This document shows, piece after piece, positions 6,757-12,903 of a DNA stretch of 12,903 bases. The position numbers and the translations under genes were made by a program. The notes beneath the pieces are model-generated. The model did not search any database and was not told the DNA's origin. It worked only from the letters and a program-made list of their open reading frames with translations. The number at the start of each line of letters is the position of its first letter. Position 1 is the stretch's first letter. Origin of the DNA: Mariprofundaceae bacterium (lineage in GTDB: Bacteria > Pseudomonadota > Zetaproteobacteria > Mariprofundales > Mariprofundaceae); the NCBI GenBank assembly GCA_030950825.1, contig JAUZQT010000006.1, forward strand, positions 1 through 12,903, given 5' to 3'.

Positions 6757-8318
6757 GCGTGAATCAGTGGGTGTTTTAATTTCCACCAGCGCCACAAAGC
6801 AAACAATAAAATAAGCAGTGGCAAGGCAAATAGCCATAATATTTTAAAAGTTTGTTTGCCAGCATTGCTAAGCGCCACCAAAGGACGATCCGTCATGCCG
6901 CGTGAACGCAATGCGATCAAGGCTTCATCATGGCTCAACCAATCCAAACTATTCAATGCCAACACCAACGCAGAGCCATCCATAAATTCATCATCAAGCA
7001 AACCTAGCGAAGCAACAATCAATAGTCGCCCTGTATGTGTCTCGGATAAAAAGTGACCGTCAGTGGCTTGCTCAGCTTGTTGAAAAGCTGAAGACATATA
7101 CCCTTCAAACAACAGAGCCAATACCACAGATTGCATTTGCAAACCAGCAAAGCGCTTTTCAATGGGTAACAATGGATACACATCAAAAGGCGGGCCATTT
7201 TGCACCGCTGTCCATGGTGAAGATCGCATGAGTATTTCAGCATGATCCGTCAGAGGCTGTAACGGCGAGGGAAAAGGCACTGAAACAGCACTCAAATCAC
7301 GGCTGATCACATGCACTTCATGCAAATCCAAGACACTGGGAACAAAAGGGTAATCCACTTGCGATCGAAACATACCATTGCGCACCACAACACGTTGCGC
7401 CCGTTTATCCATCACCAAGCCAGGCTCTACCACCACCTTTAAGTCATCACGCAGCCAATCGTTGGCATAAGCATCTACAGCTTGCACATCAAAACCTTGT
7501 GATAGCAATGGTCGAGCATTGCCAGCCAATACCCAAACACCACCACCCCGCATACGAAACTGATCCAAATGAAACCGCCAGTTTTCCGAAGGTGGCGCGG
7601 TCATACCAGCAACAATCAACACCTTTATATCAGCATCAGGCATGGCCTTTGTTAAGTCCACCTTGACAAACTCATAATCATCTTGCATCCACGCGACAAA
7701 TTTTTGCAACTCTTCAATAGTATGCGTGCCAAAGCTGGATGTTATACCAATTTTCACACGCCCGTTGCCTGTTATCTTTTTAATTTTCTTGCTTAATAAA
7801 TATTCAAAGCCCTCTTCACTTTGCACAACAGCGAGGGTTTCTTTGCGATCCAAATATTCAAGTACAATCGCCAAATAACCTTGTTTTACCTGGGCGCGAT
7901 CATTCTCTATCACCTGCACCTGAACCTTGGGCACATTCAACGCCTTCAATGAAGTCAATATATTCTGATCTGTGGAAGGATCTATAACATCAAACCCCAC
8001 ATAGCCATGTCCAGCTTCATAATAAGCTTGCAACATATCCTCAATAAAACGTTGTAGCTGGCCATATGGCTGCGGCATATCTGATGTAATATAAGCACGA
8101 ATCATCAATGGCTCTTCCAAAGTATCAAGCAGCTGACGCGTTGAATCCGATAGACTATACAACTGGTCTTCAGTCCAATCGCTGCGTACATGCGAAAGGT
8201 TGGTGCCCATAAACAACAGCGCACAAAGCAGTACCACACACAACACACGTATCCTTGCTGAGCGGCGCATCATATTTCGTTGATCCGATCCCGCAGCCTC
8301 CTTTTTATCTATACGCAT
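6753..8318 (-). CDS. GldG-like ABC transporter auxiliary protein
   Basis: A 521-residue protein of the ABC_transp_aux/GldG type. It has an N-terminal membrane segment near residues 24-43, followed by DWTEDQLYSLSDSTRQLLDTLEEPLMIRAYIT, the diagnostic opening of this family. A large extracytoplasmic region follows, with a KIGITSSFG...ELQKFV segment and a VLIVAGM...LDQFRMRGGGVWVLAG segment typical of the family's Rossmann-like part. A second membrane segment lies near the C-terminus (about 490-510). In Bacteroidetes GldG works with GldA and GldF in gliding and secretion; in proteobacteria the substrate is unknown. The ATG at 8318 shares one base with the permease stop (TGATG) and has GGAG nine bases ahead. 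An ATG three codons earlier has its Shine-Dalgarno directly abutting and is less likely. Confidence 0.85.
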   Translation of the reverse strand: MRIDKKEAAGSDQRNMMRRSARIRVLCVVLLCALLFMGTNLSHVRSDWTEDQLYSLSDSTRQLLDTLEEPLMIRAYITSDMPQPYGQLQRFIEDMLQAYYEAGHGYVGFDVIDPSTDQNILTSLKALNVPKVQVQVIENDRAQVKQGYLAIVLEYLDRKETLAVVQSEEGFEYLLSKKIKKITGNGRVKIGITSSFGTHTIEELQKFVAWMQDDYEFVKVDLTKAMPDADIKVLIVAGMTAPPSENWRFHLDQFRMRGGGVWVLAGNARPLLSQGFDVQAVDAYANDWLRDDLKVVVEPGLVMDKRAQRVVVRNGMFRSQVDYPFVPSVLDLHEVHVISRDLSAVSVPFPSPLQPLTDHAEILMRSSPWTAVQNGPPFDVYPLLPIEKRFAGLQMQSVVLALLFEGYMSSAFQQAEQATDGHFLSETHTGRLLIVASLGLLDDEFMDGSALVLALNSLDWLSHDEALIALRSRGMTDRPLVALSNAGKQTFKILWLFALPLLILLFALWRWWKLKHPLIHA

Positions 8319-9052
8319 CAACGCCATCTCCGGCGTTCCAATTCAAACCATGTTAAACTTAAAAATACACTGCTCATGGCAATAAAAAACATCACATCTG
8401 ATAGACGTATCAAACCCCGCAACATGGATTGATAATGTGATAATGGGCTCAGTAAAAACAGCCAGTTTTGCATGACAGGAGAAAAGCTGGGGATAGCTTT
8501 TGAAAGCAAAAACAATAACAACAACATGATAAAGCCTGAAATATACGCCACCACTTCATAACGTGTCATAGCCGAGGCATACAAACATACCGAGGCATAC
8601 GATGATGCCAATAAAACCACTGCCAAATATGAAGCCAAAACTTGCCCTATATCCAGATTACCCAAGCAAGACAGTGTCAGAGGGTACAGCAGTGTTAGGG
8701 CTAATAAGCATAGGATTTGCATCCATAAAGCTAAAAATTTTCCCAATACAATAGTGCTGGTGGATACAGGCATGGTCACCAATAATTCGAATGTCCCACT
8801 ACGCGTCTCATCGGCCAGCATTCGCATCGCCATGGCTGGAATAAAGAACATCAACACCAATGCCAGTGTATAAAACCAAGCACGCATGTCTGCTTGGCCA
8901 AACAAAAAAAGGTTCATTTCAAAGAAAAAACCATTTACAAATAAAAAGGCAATCGCTATCACGTAACCCAGCGGCGTATCCAATAACACCCGCCACTCCT
9001 TAAAACACAGGGCTCGTATCTGTAACCATGCCAAACTCATACCATCAACCAT
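8318..9052 (-). CDS. ABC-2 type permease, GldF-like
   Basis: A 244-residue ABC-2 family membrane permease with about six hydrophobic segments. Family marks are the N-terminal FKEWRVLLDTPLGYVIAIAFLFVNGFFF, an amphipathic coupling-helix region leading into helix 1. Next comes MFFIPAMAMRMLADETRSGTFELLVTMPVS between helices 2 and 3, a near-invariant motif of this permease class where ADE-x-R-x-GT-x-E-L-L contacts the ATPase. It should form the membrane channel with the ATPase encoded directly upstream. The start is uncertain: ATG 9052 (16 bp after the ATPase stop), ATG 9040 and an overlapping GTG at 9082 are all in frame, and none has a strong Shine-Dalgarno. The end overlaps the GldG-like start by one base. 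Confidence 0.86.
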   Translation of the reverse strand: MVDGMSLAWLQIRALCFKEWRVLLDTPLGYVIAIAFLFVNGFFFEMNLFLFGQADMRAWFYTLALVLMFFIPAMAMRMLADETRSGTFELLVTMPVSTSTIVLGKFLALWMQILCLLALTLLYPLTLSCLGNLDIGQVLASYLAVVLLASSYASVCLYASAMTRYEVVAYISGFIMLLLLFLLSKAIPSFSPVMQNWLFLLSPLSHYQSMLRGLIRLSDVMFFIAMSSVFLSLTWFELERRRWR

Positions 9053-9068
9053 AATACACTGTCGCCTA

Positions 9069-10007
9069 TCATGCGGCTTCACCTGTCAGGCGATGAAACA
9101 CGTCTTCCAAGGAGGTTCGTTCAGGATACATTTCAAGCAGTATAGTACCTTCTGCCACCGCCGCAGAAAAAACAGCTTCTGCTAAGTGGATCGTTGGATT
9201 CGGGTGCCTAAACACAAGCAGGGACTGGTCTGCCTGCCGCTGTGCAATGACTTCCACTGTGCAATCTGCGTGTAATTTCTGCACATGCTTCGCCACAGCA
9301 TCCACATGACCACGCAGGCACACATGCAGCACAGATCCAGAGTTTTCCTTCTGAACCAATTCGTCGTGCGTACCAATCGCTTGTAATTCACCATCATTTA
9401 TAATCATCATACGATCACAAACCATTTCCACTTCAGGCAAAATATGTGAGGATAGTAATACCGTTTTTTTCTCACCCAAACGGCGAATTAACTGGCGAAT
9501 TTCAATCATTTGATTGGGATCAAGACCTGTGGTTGGTTCATCCAAAATAAGACATTCAGGGTCATGCAACATACTCGCCGCCAGACCCACACGTTGACGG
9601 TAACCCTTGGATAGCTCTTCGATACGCCTGTGCAATACTGATTGTAAACCGCACGCTGCACTCATTTCAACTATTTTATCTTGTAACGTCGCAGCAGAAA
9701 GGCCATGCATCCGCCCAATAAATGATAAGTGCGCGAACACGTTCAAGTCATGATATGAAGGCGCGTGTTCTGGTAGATAACCGACACGCCTGCGTACTTC
9801 CAAATCATTATTAAGCGAAACGCCATCAATCTCCGCAGTTCCTGATGATGGGGGCAAAAAACACGCCAATATTTTCATCGTCGTTGATTTGCCCGCACCA
9901 TTAGGCCCCAGCAAACCCATGACTTCACCACGTCGAACCTGAAAGCTCAAATCACGAACTGCGTATGTTGCACCATATAATCGACTTATTTTTTCTGCTT
10001 GAATCAT
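9069..10007 (-). CDS. ABC transporter ATP-binding protein, GldA-like
   Basis: A 312-residue ABC ATPase with every core motif: Walker A GPNGAGKST at residues 34-42, signature LSKGYRQR at 132-139, Walker B CLILDEP at 152-158 with catalytic E157, and switch histidine H188 in SSH. The usual Q-loop glutamine is replaced by PE in VGYLPEHAPSY (about residues 75-85); this is standard for the ABC-2/GldA/CcmA-like branch and not a defect. The C-terminal third (about 210-312) is the extra domain typical of this branch and ends in SLEDVFHRLTGE, a common closing motif. The gene is first in the operon and energises the permease encoded next. The ATG at 10007 is chosen because the predicted transcript starts just before it. 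Upstream TTG and ATG codons at 10034 and 10031 lie inside the promoter. Confidence 0.9.
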   Translation of the reverse strand: MIQAEKISRLYGATYAVRDLSFQVRRGEVMGLLGPNGAGKSTTMKILACFLPPSSGTAEIDGVSLNNDLEVRRRVGYLPEHAPSYHDLNVFAHLSFIGRMHGLSAATLQDKIVEMSAACGLQSVLHRRIEELSKGYRQRVGLAASMLHDPECLILDEPTTGLDPNQMIEIRQLIRRLGEKKTVLLSSHILPEVEMVCDRMMIINDGELQAIGTHDELVQKENSGSVLHVCLRGHVDAVAKHVQKLHADCTVEVIAQRQADQSLLVFRHPNPTIHLAEAVFSAAVAEGTILLEMYPERTSLEDVFHRLTGEAA

Positions 10008-10016
10008 AAGTTGAAC

Positions 10017-10044
10017 ATAATAAAAGATCATCAAACAAGGTCAA
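10017..10044 (-). promoter_or_regulatory. Sigma70-like promoter of the ABC operon, near-leaderless
   Basis: On the minus strand TTGACC (10044-10039) and TATTAT (10022-10017) are separated by 16 bp, a good -35/-10 pair. A start site six to eight bases further on falls near 10010, about three bases before the ATG at 10007. A perfect 11-bp palindrome, CCAAGGCTTGG at 10046-10056, sits just upstream of the -35 and could be an operator half or full site. The site is predicted from motif and spacing only. Confidence 0.5.
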
Positions 10045-10185
10045 CCCAAGGCTTGGATCACTGTTTATTAGGATTTAAAGTTAAGCTGGTATTCCGCAGC
10101 ATTAATATTTTGGAGAACTATTGAATTTTCAAAGCTCCCTGCAGCTTAGGCATTGTAAACCAATGACTTATTTATTTGCGATGCC
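10045..10185. other. Intergenic remainder upstream of the ABC operon promoter
   Basis: No coding sequence is seen. The stretch contains an imperfect 10-bp inverted repeat, GCTTAGGCAT at 10144-10153 and ATGCCTTAGC at 10181-10190, with one mismatch and a 27-nt loop. Its right arm runs into the end of the fold-back element. Before that element inserted, this repeat would have started at the stop codon of the kinase gene, so it may be a remnant of the original gene end. Confidence 0.3.
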
Positions 10186-10189
10186 TTAG
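10186..10189. repeat. Target-site duplication TTAG, left copy
   Basis: TTAG directly abuts the left terminal inverted repeat. It is identical to the four bases directly after the right terminal repeat. Confidence 0.6.
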
Positions 10190-10350
10190 CCCGCATTATT
10201 CATAAATGCTGCCGCGCCCTCGCTTGCCCCTTTGTCCGCAACGAATCCTTTGCCAATCGCCCGTATGCATGGCTACGGCACTCATAGCAAAAAATCCGTT
10301 GCAAACAAAGCTTCGGCGCGATCATCACGGCGATTCATGAATAATGCGGG
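10190..10350. mobile_element. 161-bp MITE-like fold-back element
   Basis: The ends are perfect 14-bp inverted repeats, CCCGCATTATTCAT (10190-10203) and its complement at 10337-10350. They extend to 17 of 18 if one mismatch is allowed. A second pair of arms, 10230-10253 and 10287-10310, matches at 19 of 24 positions, and all five differences become G-U pairs in minus-strand RNA. A CCGTA/TACGG stem (10262-10266, 10275-10279) lies at the tip. The element is flanked on both sides by TTAG, a likely 4-bp target duplication. It has no ORF of note. The structure fits a non-autonomous miniature transposon; YTAR-type 4-bp targets are known for IS5-group and IS701 elements and other families also make 4-bp duplications, so the parent family is open. 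Confidence 0.72.
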
Positions 10351-10354
10351 TTAG
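10351..10354. repeat. Target-site duplication TTAG, right copy, containing the kinase stop codon
   Basis: TTAG follows the right terminal repeat at once. On the minus strand it reads CTAA, whose TAA is the stop codon of the kinase gene, so the insertion left the protein end unchanged. Confidence 0.6.
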
Positions 10355-11769
10355 ACCTCACTTACCAACAAGGCCTGCACTGTTTTCAAAATTTCATCAC
10401 CGTTCAAATGCTGCTTAACCATATAGGTGTCCGCTCCAGATTCCATAGCACGCATGCGGTCTTCCGCACTTTCACGTGTCGAAATAACAATAACAGGCAA
10501 GTCTTCATACGCTGATTGATTTCGAATACGACGAACAAATCCAAATCCATCCAAGCGAGGCATTTCTAAATCGGTTACAATCATGTCATATGGATGCAAT
10601 TTCATTTTTTCCAAGCCATCAAGTCCATCAATCGCCGTATCCACAGTAAACCCAATACTTTCAAAAATGCTTTTCTCAACTGCCCGCGCAATCAAGGAGT
10701 CATCCACAAGGAGTATCCTGAGACTTAACTTCTCATCGTCATCCACATCCATTTCAATTTCATGATCAGGTGCCGTACGCCCCATCTCTTTAATGCCATA
10801 AGGCTCCAATAACATCACCACAGAACCATCATCCGCAATGGTATTGCCCATCAAGCCCTGTGGCTGGTAACGTTTAATATATGGATCAAGGTTTCGAACC
10901 ACAATCTCAATATCGTTGATTAACTCATCAACCACAATACCAACGTAACCTTCAATATGTTCCGCAATAAGCACGTTAGGGTTTTCAGATAAGCCCTCAT
11001 CACTATCTACACCACTTAGCACTCGCCGCATATCCACAATAGGCACTTGGTGTTTGCCATATATGATAAACTTTTTCCCACCAGCACCCGTCTGTATATT
11101 TTGTTTATGCAAGGGAAGCGCTTGCTCAACCATATGCGTTAACATACCAAACAGCGTGTTACCCATACGAAACATTAAAGCCTGCTGTACTGCAATACTC
11201 ACAGGAAGCGATAAGACAAATCGCGTTCCACTGCCTACTTCGGTCTGAATACGAATAGAGCCAGTCAAACGGCGAATGGTATCCTGCACCACATTCATGC
11301 CAATACCACGACCCGAGGTAGAATCCACTTCTTTTTTTGTTGTAAATCCAGGCCGAAATATCATTTCAAGCATTTCCGCCGAGTCCATATTATCGGCCTC
11401 AATTTTCGTTGTTACACCACGTTCAACCGCCACTTCCTTAATCCGTTCAACATCAAGACCTTGACCATCATCAATAACTTCAATGCGCACTTCACTACCA
11501 CTTTGGCGCGCTACCACAGATACTTGTCCCTCTTCGGGTTTGCCCAAGGCTTTACGAATATCGGGTGACTCAATACCATGTGCTACAGCATTGTTCAATA
11601 GATGCACCAAGGGCTCAACCAGTGATTCCGCGACCCCTTGATCCATTTCAATGCTCTGACCACCAATAAGCAACCGTGCCCGTTTATTCAAACGAACAGA
11701 CACATCACGTACAGCGCGCGGAAATGTTGAGAAAATACTATCCAGAGGGCGCAACATCAGTGATAACAC
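10351..11769 (-). CDS. CheA-type hybrid kinase, C-terminal part (ATPase, CheW-like, receiver)
   Basis: This 472-codon frame is the downstream part of a WspE/FrzE/ChpA-type chemosensory kinase. In order it holds: the last dimerisation helix (about 1-40, LRPLDSIFSTFPRAVRDV); a CheA ATPase domain with N-box LLNNAVAHGIE at 57-67, G1 DDGQG at 100-104 and G2 GRGIG at 153-157; a CheW-like domain at about 194-330; and a receiver at about 350-468 with D356/D357, phosphoacceptor D400, T431 and K452 all present. The frame lacks its own HPt and half of its dimerisation domain, and it continues in the same frame from the sequence upstream of an in-frame TGA. It is therefore most likely the 3' fragment of one gene. 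A GTG at 11769 or an ATG at 11757 (AGGTG nine bases ahead) could allow re-initiation, but such a product would dimerise poorly. The stop is supplied by the TTAG duplication of the adjoining MITE. Confidence 0.85.
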   Translation of the reverse strand: MLSLMLRPLDSIFSTFPRAVRDVSVRLNKRARLLIGGQSIEMDQGVAESLVEPLVHLLNNAVAHGIESPDIRKALGKPEEGQVSVVARQSGSEVRIEVIDDGQGLDVERIKEVAVERGVTTKIEADNMDSAEMLEMIFRPGFTTKKEVDSTSGRGIGMNVVQDTIRRLTGSIRIQTEVGSGTRFVLSLPVSIAVQQALMFRMGNTLFGMLTHMVEQALPLHKQNIQTGAGGKKFIIYGKHQVPIVDMRRVLSGVDSDEGLSENPNVLIAEHIEGYVGIVVDELINDIEIVVRNLDPYIKRYQPQGLMGNTIADDGSVVMLLEPYGIKEMGRTAPDHEIEMDVDDDEKLSLRILLVDDSLIARAVEKSIFESIGFTVDTAIDGLDGLEKMKLHPYDMIVTDLEMPRLDGFGFVRRIRNQSAYEDLPVIVISTRESAEDRMRAMESGADTYMVKQHLNGDEILKTVQALLVSEV

Positions 11770-11775
11770 CTGATC

Positions 11776-11778
11776 TCA
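11776..11778 (-). other. In-frame TGA interrupting the kinase gene
   Basis: The minus strand reads GAC TTG TGA GAT CAG GTG. Both sides are in the same frame and belong to the same helix of the dimerisation domain. A single C-to-T change (CGA Arg to TGA) would explain it. It could be a true nonsense mutation, a readthrough site or a base-call error. Confidence 0.85.
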
Positions 11779-12903
11779 CAAGTCCTTATACATCAATTCA
11801 CCACGTTGTTGTGAAACGCTTAGCTCTTCACTAAGGCGGCGATGCTTGCGAATTTGACTCTCAAAGCCTCGCTCAAGGGAAAGCATGATCCTCTCACGCT
11901 TGGCATCATCAAAATCAGCGAATGACTTAGAAAAATAGCGCCAATCCCGTTGAAGCCCGCGCAATTCAGTAGCCAACTCCAGAAAACCGCTTTCAAAAAC
12001 ATGCCCACGAGATTGATCTGTACTTAACTCAATCACTTGGTTTGACAAACTTCCAAGGCGCTCGGCATCCACACGTAAAAAACGCCCTGAGCTCTTCCGC
12101 TGTGCTGTGGCCTTCATCTCAATTTGAGTCATATCAGGACGATAACTAACACGGCCAACATCATGGCTCGGCAATGGTTCAAGACTTGCGGATACTGCTT
12201 CAACAAGCTCTTCTTCAACTTCTTTTTCTTCAGCCAACGCTTTAGTCATTAAAGGTACAGGTTCTGATTCAATAAACGCTTCTTCAACAAGCGGCTCTTC
12301 AGTCAACACCTCAGTCATTAAACGTACAGACTCTGACTCAATAAACGCTTCTTCAACGGGCGGCTCTTCAGCCAATACCTCAGTCATTAGGTTCACAGAT
12401 TCTGATTCAATAAACGCTTCTTCAACAGGCGGCTCTTCAGCCAACGCCTCAGTCATTAAATTTATAGACTCTGATTCAATAAACGTTTCTTCAACAAGCG
12501 GTTCTTCAGTCAATACCTCAGTCATTAAACGTACAGACTCTGACTCACTAAACGTTTTTTCAACGGGTCTTTCTTCAGTTAGATCCTCTTCAATTAAATT
12601 TCCAAGCATTAATTCAAGAGTGTCATCCTCCGTTAGACTTTCAGATGCTCGTTCAGCAGCCTCACCCTCCAGTAAAGGTGTCAATGTGGCCTTAATGACA
12701 TCATTTTTAGCTTCATAAGCTAGTGCAAACGCATCAAACGCATCCGCTGGCACATCCAAGTCCAGTTGAGGCGCCTCAGCTTCTTTCTGATCCAAGGCCC
12801 GACTCTTAGCTCGCTCAGCCTTCCAAGAATCAGCCTCATCCGCACCAATCAAACCTGAGAAATCAGGCAAATCAATGTTGGGGACATCTGCTTTAGGCGC
12901 ATC
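11776..12903 (-). CDS. CheA-type hybrid kinase, N-terminal part (acidic repeat linker and dimerisation helices), 5' partial
   Basis: The frame is open to the right window edge, so the gene starts outside; 375 codons are visible. The first part (about residues 1-107) is acidic and low in recognisable domains. Five tandem 23-residue acidic repeats then fill about 108-222, and a linker of about 50 residues follows. The CheA dimerisation domain opens at about 274 with RFLRVDAERLGSLSNQVIEL and continues as charged helices to the premature TGA. No HPt domain with a phosphoacceptor histidine is visible, so it must lie upstream of the window or be absent. The family call rests on the downstream half and on this dimerisation start. 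Without the downstream half the product cannot bind ATP. Confidence 0.8.
   Translation of the reverse strand, partial: DAPKADVPNIDLPDFSGLIGADEADSWKAERAKSRALDQKEAEAPQLDLDVPADAFDAFALAYEAKNDVIKATLTPLLEGEAAERASESLTEDDTLELMLGNLIEEDLTEERPVEKTFSESESVRLMTEVLTEEPLVEETFIESESINLMTEALAEEPPVEEAFIESESVNLMTEVLAEEPPVEEAFIESESVRLMTEVLTEEPLVEEAFIESEPVPLMTKALAEEKEVEEELVEAVSASLEPLPSHDVGRVSYRPDMTQIEMKATAQRKSSGRFLRVDAERLGSLSNQVIELSTDQSRGHVFESGFLELATELRGLQRDWRYFSKSFADFDDAKRERIMLSLERGFESQIRKHRRLSEELSVSQQRGELMYKDL
12238..12582 (-). repeat. Five tandem 69-bp coding repeats
   Basis: Five direct copies of exactly 69 bp (12514-12582, 12445-12513, 12376-12444, 12307-12375 and 12238-12306) encode a 23-residue unit. Its core is EEPxVEEAFIESESV, followed by xLMTEVL. 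A sixth, degenerate unit (LAEEKEVEEELVE) follows. Each copy contains F-I/S-E-S-E and L-M-T at fixed positions. The bases are similar as well as the residues, which points to recent expansion by unequal crossing-over or slippage. Confidence 0.88.

Noticed and set aside
8295..8305. Strong AAGGAGG sequence on the minus strand inside the GldG-like gene
   Set aside because: No ATG, GTG or TTG lies at 5-10 bases downstream; the nearest in-frame ATG pair is over 20 bases away. It is read as coding sequence (KKEA).
10190..10350. Fold-back element as an ordinary intrinsic terminator
   Set aside because: It is far longer than an intrinsic terminator, lacks a terminal T-run in the gene direction, and has a flanking target-like duplication.
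11776..12903. TGA recoded as an amino acid (alternative code or selenocysteine)
   Set aside because: Other genes in the window use TGA as a normal stop, and no selenocysteine-type hairpin is evident right after the codon. The position sits in a helix where Arg, not Cys, would be expected.

Overview
The window looks like a Gram-negative proteobacterial chromosome of moderate GC content (roughly mid-40s percent by eye). The evidence is an AsmA-type envelope protein, a YajR-type efflux protein close to the enterobacterial one, a YciO-type protein and a WspE/FrzE/ChpA-type chemosensory kinase. A gamma- or zetaproteobacterium fits, but nothing here fixes the genus. Every recognisable gene lies on the minus strand, so the biological reading direction runs from 12903 down to 1.

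Region 1 (12903-10351) is the 3' part of a large CheA-type hybrid kinase gene whose 5' end lies outside the window. It encodes an acidic linker with five 23-residue tandem repeats, a dimerisation helix region, an ATPase domain, a CheW-like domain and a receiver. The frame is cut by one in-frame TGA (11776-11778) inside the dimerisation helices, and the same frame resumes at once. The gene is therefore a fresh pseudogene, a case of stop readthrough, or a sequence error.

Region 2 (10350-10008) is intergenic. It holds a 161-bp fold-back element with perfect 14-bp terminal inverted repeats, flanked by a TTAG direct repeat. This has the structure of a MITE, and one copy of the duplicated target supplies the stop codon of the kinase gene. 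After it comes a sigma70-like promoter whose predicted start site is almost at the ATG of the next gene.

Region 3 (10007-677) is a nine-gene, tightly packed, apparently co-transcribed block: a GldA-like ATPase, a GldF-like permease, a GldG-like auxiliary protein, a DUF4340-like membrane-anchored protein, a HAD phosphatase, an AsmA-family protein, YciO, YajR (MFS with C-terminal YAM domain) and a VanZ-like protein. The first four plausibly form one ABC-2 transport complex. The rest share envelope or housekeeping themes and probably the transcript, but not necessarily one pathway.

Region 4 (676-1) has no conserved gene. It contains a 276-bp unit bounded by a perfect 19-bp inverted repeat. Inside it are an extended -10 promoter and a well-formed ribosome-binding site in front of a 50-codon ORF of unknown function. 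Next to it is a REP-like hairpin of the kind often found beside Y1 (REP-associated) transposases. The region looks like a patch of small mobile-element debris downstream of the operon.
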